Shown: in pieces, positions 36,409 to 42,986 of the stretch
How positions within the stretch are numbered: position 1 is the first letter of the stretch
Layout of the letters: the number at the start of each line of letters is the position of its first letter
Assembly: GCA_035544895.1 (NCBI GenBank)
Contig: DASZZM010000026.1
Location: 1-64,000, forward strand
Direction: 5' to 3'
From: JASLEW01 sp035544895
Lineage (GTDB): Bacteria > Acidobacteriota > Thermoanaerobaculia > Multivoradales > UBA5704
Length of the DNA stretch: 64,000 bases
The notes under the pieces: model-generated
Told to the model about the DNA's origin: nothing
Databases searched by the model: none
Seen by the model: only the letters and a program-made list of their open reading frames with translations
Position numbers and translations under genes: made by a program

Positions 36409-37467
36409 TCACTTCCGCGGTTCGACCACCACCAGATCGCGCAGACCTCCCAGGGCGGAGTGAGCCAGGTAGACGACGCCCTGGTCGGTCACCGCCGGAT
36501 TGCGCGCGCCGGCATGCGTCGGCACCGTCGCCACCACCGACAGCTTGCCGTGCGAGTCGTCCCGCGCGATCGTCAGCGTTCCCGCCTTGGCGGCGCCGAC
36601 GTACAACAGATGCTTCGCCGGCCAGTAGTCGATGTCGTCCACCCCGTCGCCGGTGTCGATGGACGACAGGACCGCGCCGTCGTGTGCCGCGTCGAGCACC
36701 TCCGTGCGCGTGCTGCAGGCGACGAACAGGTGGCCGGCGGCCGCATCCACGCGCAGGCCATGCGGACCGTCGGCGCCGCACGACGGGTTCCAGGTTGCCA
36801 GCGTCTTGTGCGTCTTGAGATCGATCGCCAGCGTGCGGTCCTTGTCCTCGAGATTGGTGTAAAACCGCCCGCGCCCGGTGTCGACCGCGAACCCTTCAGG
36901 GTTGCCATCGAAGGTGAGCTTCGCTTTCTCGTCGAGCGTGGCCGCGTCGAGGATGCGGATCGATTTGTCGCGGGGCGTGGTGACCCAGACCTCCCTGGTG
37001 GGCGCGACGTAGGCGAGCGCGTCGGGCATCGAATCGAGGCGATGGCACGCGGCGCGCGCGAGCGTGCGGGAATTGAACGCGCACACGTTCGAGTCGGCGC
37101 GATTGCCGACGTACACGAGGCCCTCGCCGGCGGTCACCGAGCTCGGTCCGACCTTGCGCTTGCGATCGCCCGACCCCATCTCCGCGGTGGGCAAGCCGTC
37201 GATCGTCCGCACCTTGCCGCTCGCGGGATCGATCACGGCCACGGTGCCCGTGTTTCCCGCCGGCGCCCACACCAGGCGGGTCGCCGGATCGAACGCGATG
37301 TAATCCATGTAGACGCCATCGCCGCCCGCGGCGGCCAGCGGCTGCATGCGGACCGTGTAAGGCGCCTCCGCGCCGCGCGCCTGCCCGGCCACGAGAAGTA
37401 ACGGACAAAGAAGAATCGACAGGAGGGCGACGCGACTGCGCTCGGGATTCAGATCAGGCCTCATCAT
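36409..37467 (-). CDS. Exported YncE-like beta-propeller protein
   Basis: A 352-residue protein: signal peptide 1-33, then about seven beta-propeller blades of the YncE/lactonase type. Typical blade phrases are AGNTGTVAVIDPASGKV, VTTPRDKSIRILDAATLD, FYTNLEDKDRTLAIDLKTHK and GHLFVACSTRTEVLDA. Such propellers bind ligands or proteins in the periplasm; no catalytic residues can be named. AAGGATC precedes the ATG at 37467; a second ATG follows at once (37464). The gene begins just before the broken ADOP gene on the same strand. Confidence 0.87.
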   Translation of the reverse strand: MMRPDLNPERSRVALLSILLCPLLLVAGQARGAEAPYTVRMQPLAAAGGDGVYMDYIAFDPATRLVWAPAGNTGTVAVIDPASGKVRTIDGLPTAEMGSGDRKRKVGPSSVTAGEGLVYVGNRADSNVCAFNSRTLARAACHRLDSMPDALAYVAPTREVWVTTPRDKSIRILDAATLDEKAKLTFDGNPEGFAVDTGRGRFYTNLEDKDRTLAIDLKTHKTLATWNPSCGADGPHGLRVDAAAGHLFVACSTRTEVLDAAHDGAVLSSIDTGDGVDDIDYWPAKHLLYVGAAKAGTLTIARDDSHGKLSVVATVPTHAGARNPAVTDQGVVYLAHSALGGLRDLVVVEPRK

Positions 37468-37638
37468 GAGTAGATCCTTTCGTCTCGGCTACGCAAAGCC
37501 GACGTGGCGACGCCTGGCGGCGTGTGCGCCGGTTCCCCTACGTGGCGGTCACCTATGTGGCGCCGGCCATGCGGTGCGGGAGAGTCTAGCAGCCGCCGTC
37601 AGGACCCTGCCACGGGGAACGATCGCCGACGACCCTGT

Positions 37639-38220
37639 TCACGCCGTCGCAAGCGAAGCCACGAACTCTCCTGCGGGAACGTTCACTGCCGTCGCGCTCG
37701 GTTGCAGTGTGGCGCGAAAGGCGGGCTCACGAAAGGTGAGGTCATTCGGTGGGTACAGCGAGATCGCCAAGGGCTTGGGCCGCAGTCCACCGTCGATATG
37801 CAGCAGAGCCTTGCGCGCGACGGAGATTCGGAAGGAGCCATCGGCTTCGGCCTGCAACTGCTCGCGGCGCAGAGCCAGGGGGCCGTGATGCTCGCCCTCG
37901 ATGCGTACGCTATAGAAGACTGGTGGGGTGTGGAACTCCTCGGCGGGTATCAGCCGCTTGCAGTCGGTCCGCAGGTCGATGTGGAAACAGAGATCCAGGG
38001 CCTCTTCGACCGTCTTGCCTTGGTCGTCGACGACATGAAGGAGTGCCCGCGGCTCGGCGGCGAGAGCCGAAGACGCCAACAAGAGGACCGAGAGGGCGAC
38101 GAGGTGCCGGAGGAGACGACCTCCTCTCCCTCCCCGGAGCACTAGGTTCGAGCCTTGAGCTTGACGACCTGAATCTCCAGCTGAGCGGCCCGCGACGGAG
38201 GCGGAGCCTGAGAGGCGCAC
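37639..38220 (-). CDS. Exported protein of unknown function
   Basis: Up to 193 residues. A signal peptide core (LLRHLVALSVLLLASSALAAE) begins only at about residue 35, so the true start is probably a GTG near 38145 and not ATG 38220. The mature part resembles a carboxypeptidase-regulatory-like beta sandwich (ALLHVVDDQGKTVEEALDLCFHI, EADGSFRISVARKALLHIDGG, FRATLQPSATAVNVPAGEF). It has one Cys pair (LCFHIDLRTDC). Family not recognised. Confidence 0.65.
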   Translation of the reverse strand: MRLSGSASVAGRSAGDSGRQAQGSNLVLRGGRGGRLLRHLVALSVLLLASSALAAEPRALLHVVDDQGKTVEEALDLCFHIDLRTDCKRLIPAEEFHTPPVFYSVRIEGEHHGPLALRREQLQAEADGSFRISVARKALLHIDGGLRPKPLAISLYPPNDLTFREPAFRATLQPSATAVNVPAGEFVASLATA

Positions 38221-38521
38221 TTCAGCGCAGGCAGCAGCGCGGTTCCCGCGCTTGTACGCCGCCTGCTTGTCTAAGAATACAGATGAATTCAGTCACGCGT
38301 CAAGGGTGGCGGCGCTAAATCATTGATTCTATTGGTGCGGCTGGGAGGACTCGAATCCACGACCAAGAGTTTATGAAACTGTTGGTAGTGATGCTATCGT
38401 CTACCGCTCTGCTCATTGACACCACTAAGTATATTTCGAATTAACAGCAGTGTCACGGAAACGCGAAGGCCAGCACCCCTTCTTCATGAGGGCCTCGCAC
38501 GGGTATGGCGAAAGGGCGGTC
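38221..38521. other. Intergenic region with a tRNA-derived repeat
   Basis: About 300 bp between the exported gene and the AraC-type regulator. It contains the left tRNA-half repeat (38315-38380). The part at 38390-38450 is AT-richer than its surroundings and may hold the regulator's promoter. No coding frame is convincing. Confidence 0.5.
38315..38380 (-). repeat. tRNA 3'-half repeat, left copy (possible attL)
   Basis: On the minus strand this holds an anticodon-loop-like TTCATAA, then ACTCTTGGTCG, a T-arm-like GATTCGAGTCC and a terminal CCA (at 38333-38335 on the plus strand). The 5' half of a tRNA is not present in proper form and the T stem has mismatches, so it is not a working tRNA. It matches 47695-47760 in the same orientation with eight mismatches over 66 bp, the match continuing past the CCA end. 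Such 3' tRNA halves are typical integration sites. Confidence 0.75.
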
Positions 38522-38959
38522 ATGAACCAGCATGAGAAGAAACAGGTGTGCTTGACCGGGAAGCAGGATCAAATGCGGCGAGAGCTGGAGTCGCTGCTGC
38601 TGGAGCTGCCCCGGGCCGCCTGCCGGTCGCGGGATGTCGCGGCGGTTCTCGAATTCATCCACGCTCATGCGTTCGATTCAGGTCTTAACGTCGGCACGGT
38701 CAAGCAAGGTTGCCGGATCAAGGACAACAACATCTCCACACGGTTCCGGATCGCCGTGGGCCTCGGGATCCGCGAATACATCGAGGTATTGCGTCTCTCT
38801 TTCGCCTCGCGGCTCCTCCGAGGCAAACGCTTCGAGGTCTACCTGATAGCCATGGCGGTGGGATATGAGCATCAGGAGACCTTCTGCCGCGCCTTCCGCC
38901 GCCATTTTGGCTGCCCTCCTTCCAGCCTCATTGAAAGCAGAAGAAGCGTCAAGAGCTGA
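38522..38959 (+). CDS. AraC-family transcriptional regulator (DNA-binding domain only)
   Basis: A 145-residue protein made almost only of an AraC/XylS DNA-binding domain. The first helix-turn-helix is LNVGTVKQGCRIKDNNISTRF, then GLGIREYIEVLRLSFASRLL, and the second is VYLIAMAVGYEHQETFCRAF with the family end FGCPPSSL. It has no sensory domain. AAAGGGCGG precedes the ATG at 38522. It is the first gene inside the tRNA-repeat-bounded region and is followed directly by the TCAAG iteron array, the first unit of which overlaps its last codons, so it is the leading candidate to bind that array. Confidence 0.85.
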   Translation: MNQHEKKQVCLTGKQDQMRRELESLLLELPRAACRSRDVAAVLEFIHAHAFDSGLNVGTVKQGCRIKDNNISTRFRIAVGLGIREYIEVLRLSFASRLLRGKRFEVYLIAMAVGYEHQETFCRAFRRHFGCPPSSLIESRRSVKS

Positions 38960-39039
38960 CGTCAAGAAGCTTGCTCAAGGTTTTCGGTCAAGGTGGTGCG
39001 TCAAGAGCAGGTATCAAGAGGCTTGATCAAGCTCCCGCG
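38949..39039 (+). promoter_or_regulatory. Seven TCAAG iterons at exact 13-bp spacing
   Basis: TCAAG begins at 38949, 38962, 38975, 38988, 39001, 39014 and 39027, every step exactly 13 bp. The 8 bases between units are not conserved, so selection acts on the TCAAG core. Inverted CTTG halves also occur, and GCTTGATCAAGC (39021-39032) is a perfect palindrome. The array ends 28 bp before the ADOP start, with TAAGAT near 39053 as a possible -10. It looks like a cooperative binding array for a regulator. Confidence 0.8.
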
Positions 39040-39067
39040 CGGTACCTGTTCTTAAGATACTCGTGTC

Positions 39068-41512
39068 ATGCGGGTCCTCGTCGAATCGCTGCAAGCCGAC
39101 CTGCGCTACGCGCTCCATCTCTTTCGCAAGGCGCCGCTCTCCACGGCCGCGATCGTTCTGGTGCTGGCCTTCGGCCTGGGGCTCCACCTCGCTGTCTTGG
39201 CCTTCTACAGGACGTTTTTCCTAGCTCCGATTCCGGGCGTCCAGGCACCTGACCGCCTGGCCATCGTCGCCGGGCGTGGCTCTCTCGGCGGCGGCTGGCT
39301 GCCAATCTCCTACCTCGACTATCGCAGCTTGGCCGCCGCCAGCAGGACGCTCTCGCCGATCGCGGCCTACCGCGACATCAGCGTAGCCCTCCCGGTGAAC
39401 GAGGCTCCCCGCTACGTGCTGGGAGAGATCGTCAGCCCAGGATTCTTCGAGCTTCTCGGCGCCCACGCCCGCCTCGGCCGTACCCTACAGCCAGGGGATG
39501 ACGAGTCCGGAGATCCGCAGGTCGTCGTCCTGAGCTCATACCTCTGGCAGACCAGCTTCGGCGGCGATCCGCACGCCGTCGGCAGGAAGATCCTGATCAA
39601 TCAGGCACCCTTCACGATCGTGGGCGTGATGGACCGGGAGTTTGTCAGCGTCGAAGGGCTGAGCGCCCCACGTCTGTGGGTACCGCTCGCCGCTTACCGC
39701 ACCGCGTTCCCCGAGCCGGAGCAATTTCTCAAGCGCGAGAGCCGCACCCTTCTGCTGGTGGGCCGGCTCCGGCAGGGCGCCACCTTCAGCCAGGCAAGGC
39801 TGGAGCTCGACGTGATCGCAAGGCGCCTGGAGCAGGACAGCCCCGCGCAAGGCAAGCGCGAGCTGGAGCTGTCGCCGCTCGCCGCGAGGATCGCGGCGGA
39901 TCGCCAGGTGTCGCTGCGGCATTCCACGGTCCTCCTCCTTTTGTTGTCGACCACGTTTCTGCTGGTCGCCTGCAGCAATCTGGCGAACCTTCTTCTGGCG
40001 AGGGGGTTGACCCGGCACCAGGAGATCAGGACCCGTTACCAGCTGGGGGCCTCCCAAGGTCGCCTCGTGCGCCAGTTCTTGACCGAAAGCCTGGTGCTGT
40101 CTCTGATCGGTGGGCTCTTGGCACCCATCGGCGCCTGGGGTTTGTTGAAGCTCCTGATCGCCCTCAAGCCGCCGGTCCTTCCCGGCCTGGCGCAGGAGTC
40201 CTTCCTCGGTCCCGGCGTCTATCTCTTCGAGCTGGCCGCGGCGCTTGCCATCGGCCTCGTCGCCGGTGCGGCACCGGCGCTCCAGGTATGGAGGGGGGGC
40301 TTCCTGGTCCAGCGCGAGAGCGCCGGGCCGGGAGCGAGCGTTTCTCGCGGCGCGATTCTTCAGGGCCGATGCTCCATCGCTTTTCAAGCGCTTCTGTGCA
40401 CCGTCTCGCTCGCATGCGCCGGCTTCTTTGTGAGCAGTCTCTTGCGCCTCGCCGAGATCGATCCCGGATTCGCCCGGAAGGGCCTCCTGGTGACCTCTCT
40501 CGACCTTAAGTCGCCCGGCTACAGTGAGAGCGAAGGGCGCCAGCTGCAGCAGCAGCTGCTGCTGACCCTTGGAAGTACGGCAACCATTCGCGCGGCCGCG
40601 CTGGCAGGCGGCCGGCCGCTGGGCGGTTTCAACATATGGCGAGACGTCTCCTTGGTGCGTTCCGCCCAGCATACGGAGACCACCCTTGTCGCATCCCAGG
40701 TCGTGAGCTCGGACTACTTCCGGTGCCTGGGAATCCCGCTCCTCCGCGGCCGCGGATTCGATACCAGAGACCAGGCCGGAGCCCCACCCGCCGTGATCGT
40801 CAACGAGGCGGCGGTGCAACGCTTCTGGCCGCGGCGCGACCCGCTTGGACAGCGACTCTACCTGGATGACGAAGGGGTGCCGGTGGAGGTGGTGGGCGTC
40901 GCCCGCGATGCTCAATACATTCGCCTTGGCGAAGCTGCGATCCCGGTGCTGTACCTTGCCTCCTCGCAACGCTATCTCAGCCGGTCCTACCTGCATGTGC
41001 GCTTCACCCAGGGCGAGCGCGACGCGGTCGCGGCGGTGAGCGCCGCGCTCAGGCGGCTGAGCCGTGTGCGTCCAGGAGAGATCCAGACGATCTCTCAGGT
41101 CATCGAGCGCTCTCTCTGGCTGCCCAGATTGGAGGCTGTTCTGCTCTCCGTCATCTCTCTGTTCGGGCTGGCGCTGGCAATCACCGGGATGGCGGGCGTC
41201 ACGGCCCTTTTCGGCCAGCAAAGGCGGCGGGACCTCGGTATCCGGGCTGCGCTTGGGGCGACGCCCGGCGGACTTTTCGGCAGTGCCGTGGGCCGCGAAG
41301 TCCTGGCCGCAGGCGGCGGTGCCACGGCGGGGGTCGCCGCGGCCTGGCTGATCCATCTCCGGGTCGCCAACCTCCTCTTCGAGTCGCAGAGTCAAGGACT
41401 GCAGGTCGCGTGGTGGGCGGCAGCCCTGACCCTGTCGGCGGCGTTCCTGGCGAGCGGCATTCCGGCGGCCCGCTGGTGCCGCCAGCAGCCGGCCCTCTGG
41501 CTGCGCTTCTGA
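39068..41512 (+). CDS. ADOP-type ABC transporter permease, intact
   Basis: An 814-residue permease of the acidobacterial duplicated orphan permease type. It starts with the short family leader (ESLQADLRYALHLFRKAPLSTA) and has two tandem MacB periplasmic-core/FtsX units: helices at about 25-50 and 285-430 in the first half (LLLLSTTFLLVACSNLANLLLARGL), and 690-800 in the second (LEAVLLSVISLFGLALAITGMAG). It lacks the long N-terminal cytoplasmic domain of the copy at 29906. No ABC ATPase gene is adjacent, the 'orphan' state of the family. Lying between the iteron array and the Cys-rich peptide gene, it is the likely exporter or immunity component for that peptide. Confidence 0.88.
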   Translation: MRVLVESLQADLRYALHLFRKAPLSTAAIVLVLAFGLGLHLAVLAFYRTFFLAPIPGVQAPDRLAIVAGRGSLGGGWLPISYLDYRSLAAASRTLSPIAAYRDISVALPVNEAPRYVLGEIVSPGFFELLGAHARLGRTLQPGDDESGDPQVVVLSSYLWQTSFGGDPHAVGRKILINQAPFTIVGVMDREFVSVEGLSAPRLWVPLAAYRTAFPEPEQFLKRESRTLLLVGRLRQGATFSQARLELDVIARRLEQDSPAQGKRELELSPLAARIAADRQVSLRHSTVLLLLLSTTFLLVACSNLANLLLARGLTRHQEIRTRYQLGASQGRLVRQFLTESLVLSLIGGLLAPIGAWGLLKLLIALKPPVLPGLAQESFLGPGVYLFELAAALAIGLVAGAAPALQVWRGGFLVQRESAGPGASVSRGAILQGRCSIAFQALLCTVSLACAGFFVSSLLRLAEIDPGFARKGLLVTSLDLKSPGYSESEGRQLQQQLLLTLGSTATIRAAALAGGRPLGGFNIWRDVSLVRSAQHTETTLVASQVVSSDYFRCLGIPLLRGRGFDTRDQAGAPPAVIVNEAAVQRFWPRRDPLGQRLYLDDEGVPVEVVGVARDAQYIRLGEAAIPVLYLASSQRYLSRSYLHVRFTQGERDAVAAVSAALRRLSRVRPGEIQTISQVIERSLWLPRLEAVLLSVISLFGLALAITGMAGVTALFGQQRRRDLGIRAALGATPGGLFGSAVGREVLAAGGGATAGVAAAWLIHLRVANLLFESQSQGLQVAWWAAALTLSAAFLASGIPAARWCRQQPALWLRF

Positions 41513-41519
41513 AGCGTAC

Positions 41520-41537
41520 AACGAGCCGACGCTCGTT
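41520..41537 (+). promoter_or_regulatory. Hairpin before the Cys-rich peptide gene
   Basis: AACGAGC (41520-41526) and GCTCGTT (41531-41537) form a 7-bp stem with loop CGAC between the ADOP stop and the peptide's ribosome site. No T-run follows, so it is more likely an mRNA processing or stability element than a terminator. Confidence 0.4.
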
Positions 41538-41550
41538 AGAGAAAGAGAGA

Positions 41551-41560
41551 AAGGAGGTGA
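41551..41560 (+). promoter_or_regulatory. Perfect Shine-Dalgarno of the Cys-rich peptide gene
   Basis: AAGGAGGTGA is fully complementary over ten bases to the conserved 3' end of bacterial 16S rRNA, five bases before the ATG at 41566. It is the strongest ribosome site I saw in the window and suggests high-level production of the peptide. Confidence 0.85.
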
Positions 41561-41565
41561 ACGCA

Positions 41566-41673
41566 ATGAAGAGATTCTACGCGCGTGAGGTCGAGACCCT
41601 GAAGACCACGGCGGCCTTCTATGGCTGCGACCCGACGAACTGTTGCAACTACCAGTGCTGCACCGACGGCTAG
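41566..41673 (+). CDS. Short Cys-rich peptide, candidate RiPP precursor
   Basis: A 35-residue peptide. Residues 1-20 (MKRFYAREVETLKTTAAFYG) are charged and lack Cys, like a leader; residues 21-35 hold five Cys in the pattern C-x4-CC-x3-CC with Asn, Asp, Thr and Tyr between them and end in Asp-Gly, like a core peptide. It is not a membrane or signal sequence. A perfect Shine-Dalgarno precedes it, and hairpins lie on both sides. The next gene encodes an RRE-like domain fused to a membrane metalloprotease, the kind of protein that binds and cuts leaders. The modification chemistry is unknown: no cyclase or radical-SAM gene is nearby. It could alternatively be an unmodified Cys-rich or metal-binding peptide. 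Confidence 0.75.
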   Translation: MKRFYAREVETLKTTAAFYGCDPTNCCNYQCCTDG

Positions 41674-41693
41674 GCAACTAGCGCACCAGGATC

Positions 41694-41720
41694 GGGGCCG
41701 CCGCGGACGGCGGCGGCCCC
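41694..41720 (+). terminator. Strong hairpin between peptide and protease genes
   Basis: GGGGCCGCCGC (41694-41704) and GCGGCGGCCCC (41710-41720) form a perfect 11-bp stem with a 5-nt loop, 21 bp after the peptide stop. Without a T-run it may act as a partial terminator or a 3' stabiliser, giving more peptide mRNA than protease mRNA. Confidence 0.6.
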
Positions 41721-41744
41721 GGTCTTCCCGCGAGGAGATCAAAC

Positions 41745-42986
41745 GTGGCCTACGGTCTGCAAGACTTCGTCGAAGTCTTCCCGTTCACCCGCCAGCCGGA
41801 GGGCGATGAGGTGGTCATCGGGCGGCCCGAAACCGGTGTGTTCCTGGCGCTACCGGCAGAGGCAGTCGAGATCCTCGACGACCTGGCTGCCGGCCGATCG
41901 GTCGGGGCGGCGCAGGCGGACTACGAACGTGCCCATCACGAGACTCCGGACGTGCCGGACCTTCTCGGCTTCTTGGAGAGCAAGGGCTTTGTCCGCAAGC
42001 GAGACGGCGAGCCTTCTCCGGACCGCGGCCGCCCGGCCTCGGCGCCAAGGCCTGCGCCGGCGAGCGTGCGCTACCACTTCGCCAACATCCCGGAGGCTGC
42101 TGCCCGGCGCGTCTTCGGCCCCTTTTCGACGCTCTTCTATCTGCTCATCATCGCAGCCGCCGTCGGGCTAGCGATCCAAGATCGCTCGCTCATTCCGGAC
42201 GGCCGCAGCCTCTACTTCACGGCGCACCGGACGGCGAAGATGGTGGGCGTATTTCTATTCTCGCTGCTATCCCTGTTCATTCACGAGTTCTGCCATCTCC
42301 TTGCGGCCCGTGCCGTCGGTGTCAAGTCGCGGCTCGGGATCGGCAACCGGCTCTGGGTCCTGGTGGCCGAGACCGACCTGACCGGCCTATGGGCCGTGCC
42401 GCGCAAGCAGCGCTATCTGCCCATGCTCGCGGGACCGATCTCGGACGGGGTGAGTGGCGCGCTGATCGTCTTTGCGCTCTGTGCCCAATCGCACCGGCTT
42501 CTCCACCTTTCCGCCGGCATGGTGGAGCTCTTGCGGGCCAGCCTCCTGCTGTTCCTTGCCCGCCTGCTGTGGCAGTGCTTCTTCTTCCTGCGAACGGATT
42601 TCTATTACGTGATCGCGTTGTTCTTCGGCTGCAAGAACCTGATGAAAGATACGCAGAGATTCGTCACGGGCTGGTTGTCGTACTTCTTCCGCGGTCGCCC
42701 CAGGGATGACCAGAAGCGGATTCCCCCGCGGGAGATGCGGGTCATCAAGGTCTATTCGATTCTCTGGTTGCTGGGGCGAGGGCTGGCGTTCGTCTCGCTG
42801 TTCCTGTTTGCCGTTCCGGCTCTCACCCGCTACCTCCGGGACCTGTTCGGCGCGTTGTCGCGCGGCATCGGACCGGATGCATACGGTTTTGTCGACACCG
42901 TGGTGGTGAACCTGCTCAACCTGCTGCCCTTGGTCCTCGGCCTGAGCCTCTGGCTCGCGAGCCTCTTGAACAGGAGTCGGACATGA
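41745..42986 (+). CDS. Membrane M50-type metalloprotease with N-terminal PqqD-like (RRE) domain
   Basis: A 413-residue protein. Residues about 20-85 look like a PqqD/RiPP-recognition element (ETGVFLALPAEAVEILDDLAAG, DVPDLLGFLESKGFVRK). After a linker come about six membrane helices with the zinc motif HEFCH (about residues 180-184, in FIHEFCHLLAARAVG). A second metal-site segment, RTDFYYVIALFFGCKNL, matches the Asp-containing motif of YydH/'putative peptide zinc metalloprotease' M50 proteins. It probably binds the peptide's leader and cleaves it at the membrane. It starts with GTG 41745 behind GAGGAG, and its TGA overlaps the next ATG (ATGA). Confidence 0.85.
   Translation: MAYGLQDFVEVFPFTRQPEGDEVVIGRPETGVFLALPAEAVEILDDLAAGRSVGAAQADYERAHHETPDVPDLLGFLESKGFVRKRDGEPSPDRGRPASAPRPAPASVRYHFANIPEAAARRVFGPFSTLFYLLIIAAAVGLAIQDRSLIPDGRSLYFTAHRTAKMVGVFLFSLLSLFIHEFCHLLAARAVGVKSRLGIGNRLWVLVAETDLTGLWAVPRKQRYLPMLAGPISDGVSGALIVFALCAQSHRLLHLSAGMVELLRASLLLFLARLLWQCFFFLRTDFYYVIALFFGCKNLMKDTQRFVTGWLSYFFRGRPRDDQKRIPPREMRVIKVYSILWLLGRGLAFVSLFLFAVPALTRYLRDLFGALSRGIGPDAYGFVDTVVVNLLNLLPLVLGLSLWLASLLNRSRT

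Noticed and set aside
38290..38425. Complete tRNA gene at the left repeat
   Set aside because: The 5' acceptor does not pair well, the T stem has mismatches and about 17 extra bases separate the D-like part from the anticodon arm.
38949..39039. Plasmid-type replication origin (iterons)
   Set aside because: No replication initiator gene and no AT-rich tract; position before an operon favours a regulatory array.
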